A stretch of DNA of 64,000 nucleotides, from contig NZ_JAPDRH010000002.1 in assembly GCF_040706555.1 (NCBI RefSeq), positions 434,001-498,000 of the forward strand, in the 5' to 3' direction. Both the position numbers and the translations under genes were made by a program. This stretch comes from Lentisalinibacter salinarum (GTDB taxonomy: Bacteria > Pseudomonadota > Gammaproteobacteria > Steroidobacterales > Woeseiaceae). Positions 55,526 through 63,688 of the stretch are shown one piece after another. Under the pieces are notes generated by a model, which saw only the letters and a program-made list of their open reading frames with translations, was not told the origin of the DNA and ran no database searches. Position 1 is the first letter of the stretch. Every line of letters begins with the position of its first letter.

Positions 55526-56641
55526 ATGAGCGACATCCTCTTCATCGATACGCAGGCTTCCCTGCAGCAATTCATGGAAACCTGCGCGGCCGGCGAGAGG
55601 CTCGCAGTGGATACGGAATTCCTTCGGGAGCGCACCTATCACGCCCGCCTTTGCCTGGTGCAGCTCGCCGCGGGCGAACGCATCGCCTGCATCGATCCGC
55701 TGGCCGGACTGGACCTCGAACCGTTATGGCGGTGCTTCGACCGCACCGAGCTGACCCTGCACGCCGCGCGCCAGGACCTGGAGGTGCTACTCGGCACGGC
55801 CGGCCGTCTGCCCGGTCGCATCTTCGACACCCAGGTGGCCGCCGCCCTGTGCGGCTACCCGGCGCAGATCGGCTACGCGTCCCTGGTCCGGGAACTGCTC
55901 GGCATCGACCTCGGCAAGCATCACACGAGAACGGACTGGTCCCGCCGGCCGCTCAGCGCCGAACAGCTCGAGTACGCCGCCGACGACGTGCGCTACCTGG
56001 AGGAGATGCGCGCCATGCTCAGCGCCCGCCTGGCGGAACTCGGCCGGCTCGACTGGGCTGTCGCTGACAGCAACGAGCTACTGGACCCGGCGCTCTACGA
56101 CCCCGCACCGGAGTCGGCGTGGCAACGGCTGAAGGGGCTCGCCCGCATGGACGAACGCAGCGCGGCCGCGGCCGCCGCTCTCGCCGTGTGGCGGGAGGAA
56201 GAGGCCCTGCGGGCGGACCGGCCGCGGCAGTGGATATTAAAAGATGCGGCTCTCATCGCACTCGCCCAGGGCCGGCCGTCGAGCCGTGAGGCGCTGGCGG
56301 AGACCGAGGGCGTCCCCGCCGGGCTCGCCCGACGGGCCGGAGACCAGCTGCTGCGGGTCATCGGCCGCGCCGGACCGTCGCCGGTGGTGCGACGGGGCGC
56401 GCCGTCCGCAGCGGAGAAGGCGCTGGTGGCCAAACTGTCCGCCGTGGTGAAGGGCAAGGCCGAGGAACTCGGCATCGAGCCCGAGCTGATCGCCTCGCAG
56501 AAGGACCTGCGCCGGGCGGCCGCCGGCGGCGACGGACTCCGTGCGCTTACCGGCTGGCGCAGGGAACTGGTCGGCGAGGATTTGGAGACACTCCTCGCGG
56601 GCGGGGCTCAGTCCTCGACCGCGGAGACGAGTCGCTCGTAA
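55526..56641 (+). CDS. rnd: Ribonuclease D
   Basis: 3'-to-5' exoribonuclease of the DEDDy class that helps trim tRNA 3' ends. The 371-residue protein has ExoI LAVDTEFLRERTYHARL (DxE), ExoII LHAARQDLEVL (D) and ExoIII LEYAADDVRYLEEM (Y-x3-D), followed by the HRDC domain (about 205-290) and a helical C-terminus. All catalytic acids are present. Its last 34 bases overlap the convergent adk gene. Confidence 0.95.
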   Translation: MSDILFIDTQASLQQFMETCAAGERLAVDTEFLRERTYHARLCLVQLAAGERIACIDPLAGLDLEPLWRCFDRTELTLHAARQDLEVLLGTAGRLPGRIFDTQVAAALCGYPAQIGYASLVRELLGIDLGKHHTRTDWSRRPLSAEQLEYAADDVRYLEEMRAMLSARLAELGRLDWAVADSNELLDPALYDPAPESAWQRLKGLARMDERSAAAAAALAVWREEEALRADRPRQWILKDAALIALAQGRPSSREALAETEGVPAGLARRAGDQLLRVIGRAGPSPVVRRGAPSAAEKALVAKLSAVVKGKAEELGIEPELIASQKDLRRAAAGGDGLRALTGWRRELVGEDLETLLAGGAQSSTAETSRS

Positions 56642-57252
56642 ACGACCTCGACGGTGCCTTCGGCATCCACGGTCTTCAGCAGGCCCCGGTCGCGGTAGTA
56701 ACCCACCAGTGGCGCCGTCTGCTCCCGGTAGACCTGCAGCCGGTTGGCGATGGTCTCCTCGTTGTCGTCATCGCGCTGCAGGAGTTCGCCGCCGGCCTCC
56801 AGGCAGGCGTCCAGCTCTTCCTGCGGCGAGAAATAGATATTGAGCACCTTGCCCGTGGCCGAGCAGGTGCGCCGCCCGGTCAGCCGCTTCATGAGGATCT
56901 CGAAATCCACGTCCATGAGCACCGCGGCGTCCAGGGGCTGACCCAGCTCCTCCAGCAGATCGTCCAGGGACTCGGCCTGGGACTCGTTGCGGGGGAATCC
57001 GTCCAGGATGAAGCCGTCGGCCACGTCGTCCTCGTTCAGCCGTTCCCGGATCATGCCGAGCACGAGGTCGTCGGAGACGAGCTCGCCGGCGTCCATGGCC
57101 GCCTTCGCCTTGCGGCCCAGCTCGCTGCCCGAGGCGACGGCCGCGCGCAGCAGGTCGCCGGTGGATATCTGCGGGATGCCCTTCTCGGCCATCAGCCGCT
57201 GGGCCTGGGTCCCCTTTCCGGAGCCGGGGGCGCCGAGCAAAACGATGCGCAT
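56608..57252 (-). CDS. adk: Adenylate kinase
   Basis: Interconverts 2 ADP with ATP + AMP; with PPi-producing reactions nearby it sets nucleotide balance. The 214-residue product, the E. coli length, has the P-loop GAPGSGKGTQAQ, STGDLLRAA, DGFPRNESQA and a full LID. The LID reads TCSATGK ... DACLEAGGELLQRDDDNEET: only the first Cys of each Zn-type pair is retained. The start at 57252 is the conserved MRIVLLGAPG. It is divergent from the PPi-PFK gene by 178 bases. Confidence 0.97.
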   Translation of the reverse strand: MRIVLLGAPGSGKGTQAQRLMAEKGIPQISTGDLLRAAVASGSELGRKAKAAMDAGELVSDDLVLGMIRERLNEDDVADGFILDGFPRNESQAESLDDLLEELGQPLDAAVLMDVDFEILMKRLTGRRTCSATGKVLNIYFSPQEELDACLEAGGELLQRDDDNEETIANRLQVYREQTAPLVGYYRDRGLLKTVDAEGTVEVVYERLVSAVED

Positions 57253-57430
57253 GATTGAACTCCCTGCCGCATACCGGCCACTTGCCGTCAATACGCCGAC
57301 GATACGCCTGTGAGGCGCGCAACCGTAGCCGCTCCCCGTGACGCCGTCAATTCGGCCCGCCGCATGAAGGCCGGCGGGAAATTGGCTATGCTCCCGGGCC
57401 AGTCGTCCATTGAGCCGAGCGAGGGATCCC
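57253..57430. other. Divergent region adk / PPi-PFK
   Basis: Non-coding, 178 bases, with no ORF continuing the families. Promoters for both genes are expected, but I find no well-spaced consensus pair. A GAGGGA ribosome site precedes the PFK ATG. Confidence 0.4.
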
Positions 57431-58705
57431 ATGTCAGCAAAGAAGGCAGCCAAGAACGCATTCTATGCCCAGTCCGGCGGCGTCACTGCCGTCATCAATG
57501 CAAGCGCCTGCGGCGTCATCGAGACGGCCCGCCAGCACAAGGGCCGCGTCGGCAAGGTATACGCCGGCCGCAACGGGATCATCGGCGCGCTGACCGAGGA
57601 TCTGATCGACACCAACCGGGAATCGGCCAAGGCGATCGCCCAGCTCAAGCACACGCCCGGCGGTGCGTTCGGCACCGCCCGCTACAAGCTGAAGGGACTG
57701 GACGAGAACAAGCGCGAGTACGAGCGGCTGATCGAGGTGTTCGAAGCCCACGACATCGGCTACTTCTTCTACAACGGCGGCAACGACTCCATGGACACGG
57801 CCCACAAGGTGTCCCAGATCGGCCACAAGCTCGGCTTCCCCATCACCTGCATCGGTGTGCCGAAGACGGTGGACAACGACCTCCCGGTCACGGACAACTG
57901 CCCGGGCTTCGGCTCCGTGGCTAAGTACGTGGCGGTCTCCACCCGGGAGGCGGCCCTGGACGTCGCCTCCATGGCCGAGACCTCCACCAAGGTGTTCATC
58001 CTCGAGGTCATGGGCCGGCATGCCGGCTGGATCGCCGCGGCCGCCGGACTGGCGGGCGAGGGCCCCGACGAGCCGCCGCACATCATCCTGTTCCCGGAAG
58101 TCCCCTTCGAGAAGAAGAAATTCCTGGCCCGGGTGAAGCGCTGCGTGAAGGACTACGGCTACTGCGTGATCGTCGTCTCCGAGGGCGCACGCTACAAGGA
58201 CGGCCGGTTCCTGGCCGATGCGGGCACCAAAGACGCCTTCGGCCACGTGCAGCTCGGCGGCGTAGCCTCGGAGGTCGCGACGATGGTGCGCGACAGCACC
58301 GGCTTCAAGTTCCACTACGCCATCGCCGACTACCTGCAGCGTTCCGCCCGCCACATCGCCTCGGCCACTGACGTGGAGCAGGCCTATGCGGTCGGCCGCG
58401 CAGCCGTCGAGATGGCCCTCGCGGGCGAGGATGCGGTGCTGCCGGTGATCAAGCGCACCTCGGACAGCCCCTACCGCTGGAAGATCGAGAAGGCGCCTCT
58501 CGGCCGGGTCGCGAACCGGGAGAAGAAGCTGCCAAAGCGCTACATCACGAAGGACGGCTACGGCATCACCGGCGCGGCCCGGCGCTACCTGGCGCCGCTG
58601 ATCAACGGCGAGGACTACCCGCCGTATTCCCGCGGCCTGCCCGTCTACGCGAAGCTGCGCAACGTCCCGGTGAAGAAGAAGCTCAAGAAACGATTTGTGG
58701 TATGA
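57431..58705 (+). CDS. pfp: Pyrophosphate-dependent 6-phosphofructokinase
   Basis: Phosphorylates fructose-6-phosphate with PPi instead of ATP, reversibly. From the ATG at 57431 the product has 424 residues. Phosphate-donor motifs are GGNDS at residues 116-120 (ATP enzymes have GGDGS; the Asp in place of Gly blocks ATP) and PKTVDND at 144-150, where Lys145 is typical of PPi enzymes. MGRHAGWIAA and a sugar-binding EGARYKDGR also appear. hppA follows in the same direction. Similar pfp-hpp pairs are reported in methanotrophs. Confidence 0.93.
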   Translation: MSAKKAAKNAFYAQSGGVTAVINASACGVIETARQHKGRVGKVYAGRNGIIGALTEDLIDTNRESAKAIAQLKHTPGGAFGTARYKLKGLDENKREYERLIEVFEAHDIGYFFYNGGNDSMDTAHKVSQIGHKLGFPITCIGVPKTVDNDLPVTDNCPGFGSVAKYVAVSTREAALDVASMAETSTKVFILEVMGRHAGWIAAAAGLAGEGPDEPPHIILFPEVPFEKKKFLARVKRCVKDYGYCVIVVSEGARYKDGRFLADAGTKDAFGHVQLGGVASEVATMVRDSTGFKFHYAIADYLQRSARHIASATDVEQAYAVGRAAVEMALAGEDAVLPVIKRTSDSPYRWKIEKAPLGRVANREKKLPKRYITKDGYGITGAARRYLAPLINGEDYPPYSRGLPVYAKLRNVPVKKKLKKRFVV

Positions 58706-58943
58706 TGCGCGCGCTGTCGCCGCCGGGGACTGGTGGCGGCGACCTCTTGAGCGCCAATAAAATCCTATAAACCAGCGAGTTACGAATCGAGCACCGGACC
58801 AGAAAAGCAGCCGTAGCGGTGTGCATCTCGCCACCGTCTGCGCAGCGGTTCCGGGGCCCGTGCGGAGTGCGCTCCAGCTGAACAACCACGAATAGCCGAC
58901 GGCCCGCCGGGCCGATTGGTGGACATGATCGGGAGGAATACTC
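58698..58943 (+). promoter_or_regulatory. Long hppA leader with extended -10 and hairpins
   Basis: The pfp stop is followed by a 238-base non-coding leader. TGGTATGAT at 58698-58706, overlapping the pfp stop, is an extended -10 element. Downstream lie a 9-bp hairpin, GTCGCCGCC (58716-58724) with GGCGGCGAC (58735-58743), lacking a T-run, a TATAAA at 58766-58771 and further GC-rich stems such as CGGCCCGCCGGGCCG. GGGAGGA sits before the hppA ATG. No known riboswitch was recognised. Confidence 0.5.
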
Positions 58944-60965
58944 ATGTCGTATGAACTCGCGCTGTGGCTATGCATCGGCGCCGGCGTACTCGCCATCCTG
59001 TACGGGCTGTTCTCGGTCCAGTGGGTCCTGAAGCAGTCCGCGGGCAACGAGCGGATGCAGGAGATCGCCGCGGCGATCCAGGAAGGCGCCGCGGCTTACA
59101 TGAACCGCCAGTACACGACCATCGGCATCGTCGGCGTCGTGCTTGCGGTGGTCGTCGGCTTCGCGCTCGACTGGTGGACGGCGCTCGGATTCGTCATCGG
59201 CGCGGTGTTCTCGGCGATGGCCGGTTATATCGGCATGTTCGTCTCGGTACGCGCCAACGTGCGCACCGCCGAGGCCGCACGCAAGGGTCTCGACCCGGCG
59301 CTGGACGTCGCCTTCCGGGGCGGCGCGATCACGGGGCTCCTGGTCGTCGGCCTGGGCCTGCTGGGTGTCGCCGGCTATTACGGCCTGCTGGGCGCTTTCG
59401 GCATCGAGGGCGAGAAGGCCATCAAGGCGCTGGTCGGCCTCGCCTTCGGCGGATCGCTGATTTCCATCTTCGCGCGACTCGGCGGCGGCATCTTCACCAA
59501 GGGCGCCGACGTCGGCGCCGACCTGGTGGGCAAAGTCGAGGCGGGCATCCCCGAGGACGATCCCCGAAATCCCGGCGTAATCGCAGACAACGTCGGTGAC
59601 AACGTGGGCGACTGCGCCGGCATGGCGGCAGACCTGTTCGAGACTTACGCGGTGACCATCATCGCCACCATGCTCCTCGGCGTCCTGTTCCACGCCGACT
59701 GGGGCTGGGCCGCCTGGGTCTATCCGCTGGTCCTCGGCGCCGCCTCCATCGTGGCCTCGATCATCGGCACCTTCTTCGTGAAAGCCGGATCGAAGGGCTC
59801 CATCATGGGCGCGCTCTACAAGGGCATGATCGCGGCCGGCCTGCTGGCGGCGATCGCTTTCTACCCCATCACCACGGTGATGATGGGCGGCACGGGCGAA
59901 GCCATGAATCTGCTCGGCGCCGCGGTCATCGGACTCGCGCTGACCGCCTTCATGGTCTGGATTACCGAGTACTACACCGGCACGAACCACAAGCCGGTGC
60001 AGCTGGTGGCCGAATCCTCGCTGACCGGTCACGCCACGAACATCATCGCCGGCCTCGGCGTCTCCATGAAGGCGACGGCATGGCCGGTGCTGGCGGTGTG
60101 CGCCAGCATCTGGGGCGCCCACGAGCTGGCCGGCCTGTACGGCATCGGCATCGCGGCGACGACCATGCTGTCGATGACCGGTATTGTGGTGGCGCTGGAC
60201 GCGTTCGGGCCCATCACGGACAACGCCGGCGGCATCGCCGAGATGGCCGAGCTCGAGTCCGAGGTGCGCAACATCACCGACCAGCTGGATGCGGTGGGCA
60301 ACACGACGAAGGCGGTGACCAAGGGTTACGCCATCGGCTCCGCCGGTCTGGCAGCACTCGTGCTGTTCGCCGACTACACCCATGCGCTGGAGGCGAACTT
60401 CGACCGCGTGTTCGAGTTCAACCTGTCCGATCCCATGGTGATCATCGGTCTGCTGATCGGCGGTCTCGTACCGTATCTGTTCGCCGCACTGGCAATGGAG
60501 GCCGTGGGCCGTGCCGCCAGCTCGGTAGTGAACGAGGTGCGCCGGCAGTTCAAGGAGATGCCGGGCATCATGGAAGGCACCCAGAAGCCGGATTACTCCC
60601 GCGCGGTGGACATGCTGACCAAGGCGGCCATCAAGGAGATGGTGGTGCCCTCGCTGCTGCCGGTGCTGGTGCCGATCGTGGTTGGCCTGGTGCTCGGCCC
60701 GCTCGCCCTCGGCGGCATGTTGCTCGGCACGATCATCACGGGCCTGTTCGTAGCCATCTCCATGACGGCGGGCGGCGGTGCCTGGGACAATGCCAAGAAG
60801 TACATCGAGGACGGCAACTTCGGGGGCAAGGGCTCCGAGGCACACAAGGCCGCGGTGACCGGCGACACGGTCGGCGACCCCTACAAGGACACCGCCGGCC
60901 CGGCCATCAACCCGCTGATCAAGATCATCAACATCGTGGCGCTGCTGATCGTACCGCTGCTCTGA
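58944..60965 (+). CDS. hppA: K+-independent H+-translocating inorganic pyrophosphatase
   Basis: Membrane pyrophosphatase that couples PPi hydrolysis to proton export. The 673-residue protein has about 16 membrane segments and the PPi/Mg site DVGADLVGKVEAGIPEDDP from Asp189, with DNVGDNVGDCAGMAADLFE next. The selectivity region reads GNTTKAVTKG, with Lys456 where K+-dependent enzymes have Ala, so it belongs to the K+-independent, H+-pumping group. The final GDTVGDPYKDTAGPAINPLI is intact. A terminator follows the gene. Confidence 0.96.
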   Translation: MSYELALWLCIGAGVLAILYGLFSVQWVLKQSAGNERMQEIAAAIQEGAAAYMNRQYTTIGIVGVVLAVVVGFALDWWTALGFVIGAVFSAMAGYIGMFVSVRANVRTAEAARKGLDPALDVAFRGGAITGLLVVGLGLLGVAGYYGLLGAFGIEGEKAIKALVGLAFGGSLISIFARLGGGIFTKGADVGADLVGKVEAGIPEDDPRNPGVIADNVGDNVGDCAGMAADLFETYAVTIIATMLLGVLFHADWGWAAWVYPLVLGAASIVASIIGTFFVKAGSKGSIMGALYKGMIAAGLLAAIAFYPITTVMMGGTGEAMNLLGAAVIGLALTAFMVWITEYYTGTNHKPVQLVAESSLTGHATNIIAGLGVSMKATAWPVLAVCASIWGAHELAGLYGIGIAATTMLSMTGIVVALDAFGPITDNAGGIAEMAELESEVRNITDQLDAVGNTTKAVTKGYAIGSAGLAALVLFADYTHALEANFDRVFEFNLSDPMVIIGLLIGGLVPYLFAALAMEAVGRAASSVVNEVRRQFKEMPGIMEGTQKPDYSRAVDMLTKAAIKEMVVPSLLPVLVPIVVGLVLGPLALGGMLLGTIITGLFVAISMTAGGGAWDNAKKYIEDGNFGGKGSEAHKAAVTGDTVGDPYKDTAGPAINPLIKIINIVALLIVPLL

Positions 60966-60989
60966 TCGGGATCGGCCTTACGGCCCTAA

Positions 60990-61024
60990 ACCGCCGGGCT
61001 CCTCAGGGACCCGGCGGTTTTTTT
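60990..61024 (+). terminator. Rho-independent terminator after hppA
   Basis: CCGCCGGG (60991-60998) pairs with CCCGGCGG (61010-61017) around an 11-base loop; AA before and TT after extend the stem and a run of seven T's (61018-61024) follows. It ends the pfp-hppA transcript. Confidence 0.92.
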
Positions 61025-61076
61025 GGTACCGGTCACTCGCAATTTGCGGATTGGAGCTTTTGTGAGTTTCATGCGT

Positions 61077-61150
61077 TTGGGTGCCGGACACCGAAACTTC
61101 AGGAAGTCACGAAAGTTGCGAAAGTTGGATTAGTTCGGTCCGGCACCCAA
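61077..61150. repeat. REP-like inverted pair overlapping a gene end
   Basis: TTGGGTGCCGGAC (61077-61089) and GTCCGGCACCCAA (61138-61150) form a perfect 13-bp inverted repeat. The left copy continues to GGTGCCGGACACC, itself a hairpin; the interior holds GACTTCCTGAAGT-like dyads and CGAAAGTTG twice in tandem. The right copy covers the last codons of the GGDEF-EAL gene, whose TAA is at 61130-61132. The layout resembles a paired REP element (REPIN/BIME). Confidence 0.65.
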
Positions 61151-63433
61151 GAGGCGGGGGCGGTCGATCAGGTAGCCCTGGGCGAAGTCCACGCCCATCT
61201 CGCGCAGGATGTCGAAGTCGCCCTGCTCTTCCACCTGCTCGGCCACGGTGCGGAAGTTCATCTTCCGGGCGAGCTTGATCATCGCGCTCACCATCTCCTG
61301 ATTGACCGGGTCGCGGCCGAGGTGGCGGGTGAAGCTGCCGTCGATCTTGAGATAATCGATGGGCAGATGCTTCAGGTTGGAGAACGCGCCGAGGCCGCTG
61401 CCGAAGTCGTCCAGCGCGAACTTGCAGCCCATCCCGTGCAGCACCTCGATGAAACGCTGGGCCTCGCGCGGCTCCATGATCAGCGCCGCCTCCGTCATCT
61501 CGAAACAGATCCGGGCCGGCGCGACGCTCGTGCGGTCCAGCGACTCGACGACGAACTCCAGAAAATCCGCATCGCCAAGGGTCTGGCCCGACAGGTTGAT
61601 GATGCAACTGCGCCCGGCCGGAACCCGGATGTCTCCGGCTGCGATGGCGGTCAGTGTGGCGCTGACCACCCAGCGGTCGATCCGCGGCATGAGGTGATAC
61701 TGTTCCGCCGCCGGCAGGAAATCCTTCGGCGACTCCGTCCTGCCCTGGGCATCCTGAAAACGCAGAAGCACCTCCATCGCCGGTCCGGATTCCCGCTCGG
61801 CATCGAGCGCGATGATGGGCTGGGTCGCCAGCACGAAGCCGCCGTTGGACAGGGCATCCTGCAGGCGCCGCAGCCACTGGATCTCGCCGCGCTCGCGCGC
61901 TGCCGCCTCGTCCGCCGAGGAGTACACGTGCACCTGGCCGCGGCCCCGCTGCTTCGCCATGTAGCAGGCGGAATCCGCGGCGGCAAGCATATCCTGCACC
62001 GAGCCGCTGTCGGGTCCCAGCTCGACGATGCCGACGCTGACGCCGATGGTGAAGATGCGGTCCTGCCACACGAAGCGGTGATCCGCCACCGCCTGCACGA
62101 CGTCGCCGGCGATCTGGCGCGCCTTCTCCAGCGGGCAGCCCATCAGCAGCATGCCGAACTCGTCGCCGCCGATGCGGGCGACGGAATCCGAGTCGCGCAC
62201 CTGGTCCTTGATCAGCGACGCCACCTCGCGCAGCAGTGCGTCTCCGGCCATGTGCCCGCAGGTATCGTTCACCGCCTTGAAGCGGTCCAGGTCCATGTAG
62301 CAGAGCACGTGGTTCGCCTTCTCGCGGCGGGCATTGTCGATGGCCTCCTCGATCCGCCGCTCGAGCTCGCGCCGATTGATAAGACCGGTCAGCGCATCGT
62401 GCGCCGCCTGATAGCTCATCTGCCGCGTGAGCCCGCGCATCTCGCTCACGTCGTGGAAGACCACCACCACGCCGCGGATGTCCCCGTCACCGGCGCGAAT
62501 GGGCGATGCCGTCAGCTCCACGGAATGCTCGTGCTCGTCGTCGCGCCCCATCATCAGCGCCCGCCGCCCCATGTTGACCCGCTGGCGCATGGACAGACAC
62601 CGTTCCACCGGATCGCCGAGCGATCGCTTGTCGAGCTCGTCGATCAAACGCATGATCTCGCCGAAAGGCCGTCCCTCGGACTCGTCCCGGCTGTAGCCGG
62701 TGAGGAGCTCGGCCTCCCCGTTCATGTATTCGATGCGGCCGCGGGTATCGGTGGTGATCACGCCGTCGCCGATGGACTCCAGTACCGTCAGTGCCTGCCG
62801 TCGGTCGCCGTGCAGGCCCGAATCGTTTTCGTGCCGATGACTAATGTCGCGGCCCACCGTCAGCACGAGCTGACGATCGCCCCACGCCACCACCGCCATG
62901 CCGGCCTCCACCCACATGCCCTGTTCGCCGCCGTTGATGAGTTGCATCTCCAGCGTCTGGGGGCCGACCTCACCGGCGAGGAGCCGGCTGACGGTGCGCC
63001 GGAACAGCGCCCGGAAGGCCGGACGCACGAGGTCGCTGACCGGCCGTCCCTCCAGCTGTTCGGCCTCCAGTCCCACGAGCCGCGCCGCGGACTCGTTGGC
63101 GAGCTGCACGCGGTCGTCGTGCAGCAGCACCACCTCGGGCATCGTGCGAATCAGCCGCCGCAGCGCGCGGTCGCGTTCGAACACGGCCTCGTCCTTTTCG
63201 GCGAGCGCATCGAACAGGCGGTTCAGGGAGCGCCCGAGGGGGCCGAGCACGGGGTCGTCCGCAGGGCGCAGCCGGCGCCCCACCGCGGCATCCGCAGACA
63301 CCTCGACGATCTCCTGGTTGAGCCGCCGCAGCCGTTCTTGGAAACGCCGCCGCAGCACGATGAGCAGTATGGCCAGCACCAGTACCGCCGGCACCAGGAT
63401 GGTGACGGCGACGATCAGTGCGGTTTGCGGCAT
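61130..63433 (-). CDS. PAS-PAS-GGDEF-EAL cyclic-di-GMP signalling protein
   Basis: Predicted inner-membrane regulator of cyclic-di-GMP. The 767-residue protein has one N-terminal membrane helix (about 5-28), a short linker helix, two PAS-like domains (about 85-200 and 215-335), a GGDEF domain with intact IGGDEFG (about 421) and an EAL domain. EAL reads EVLLR, with NLSG, CFEMTE, DDFGSG (about 676), YLKIDG and AEQVE, so the metal and catalytic residues look present. Both activities are possible. The C-terminal GAGPN is encoded in the inverted repeat. Confidence 0.92.
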   Translation of the reverse strand: MPQTALIVAVTILVPAVLVLAILLIVLRRRFQERLRRLNQEIVEVSADAAVGRRLRPADDPVLGPLGRSLNRLFDALAEKDEAVFERDRALRRLIRTMPEVVLLHDDRVQLANESAARLVGLEAEQLEGRPVSDLVRPAFRALFRRTVSRLLAGEVGPQTLEMQLINGGEQGMWVEAGMAVVAWGDRQLVLTVGRDISHRHENDSGLHGDRRQALTVLESIGDGVITTDTRGRIEYMNGEAELLTGYSRDESEGRPFGEIMRLIDELDKRSLGDPVERCLSMRQRVNMGRRALMMGRDDEHEHSVELTASPIRAGDGDIRGVVVVFHDVSEMRGLTRQMSYQAAHDALTGLINRRELERRIEEAIDNARREKANHVLCYMDLDRFKAVNDTCGHMAGDALLREVASLIKDQVRDSDSVARIGGDEFGMLLMGCPLEKARQIAGDVVQAVADHRFVWQDRIFTIGVSVGIVELGPDSGSVQDMLAAADSACYMAKQRGRGQVHVYSSADEAAARERGEIQWLRRLQDALSNGGFVLATQPIIALDAERESGPAMEVLLRFQDAQGRTESPKDFLPAAEQYHLMPRIDRWVVSATLTAIAAGDIRVPAGRSCIINLSGQTLGDADFLEFVVESLDRTSVAPARICFEMTEAALIMEPREAQRFIEVLHGMGCKFALDDFGSGLGAFSNLKHLPIDYLKIDGSFTRHLGRDPVNQEMVSAMIKLARKMNFRTVAEQVEEQGDFDILREMGVDFAQGYLIDRPRLLGAGPN

Positions 63434-63688
63434 GGTTCGCTCATCGGCCCCGGCTCCAGGACAGTGCAGGGTTAAAATTCTTGTTCTTTCAAGAGCCTAG
63501 ACTCTCGGCACGGTAAGCATAGCCTAATCCGTATCGGCACGGCCGACCAATTCACCATAACGCCCGCCGGATCGTCCTGCGGCATGCTTGTCAGCCTTCT
63601 GTAAACTCCGTAATCTCACCCGCCGTCCTGCCGCTTGCGGCCCATCGTGCAGCTGCTGCAGCTGCCACCAATAGCACGACCATCGAAC
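63434..63688. other. Divergent region GGDEF-EAL / pcm-like gene
   Basis: Non-coding, 255 bases. It contains the near-palindrome AGAGCCTAGACTCT (one mismatched pair) and the dyad TCTTG-TTCTTT-CAAGA next to it at about 63479-63506, a possible operator for either gene. No clear sigma70 promoter pair was found. Confidence 0.45.

Noticed and set aside
58716..58743. Terminator after pfp
   Set aside because: The stem is strong, but no T-run follows on either strand, so it does not look like a Rho-independent terminator.
61077..61150. Ends of an insertion sequence
   Set aside because: The interval is only 74 bases, has no transposase and no target-site duplication was seen; a REP-like pair fits better.
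60080..63475. 1131-residue plus-strand open frame
   Set aside because: It runs within hppA and opposite the GGDEF-EAL gene; no family signature and shadow-like composition.
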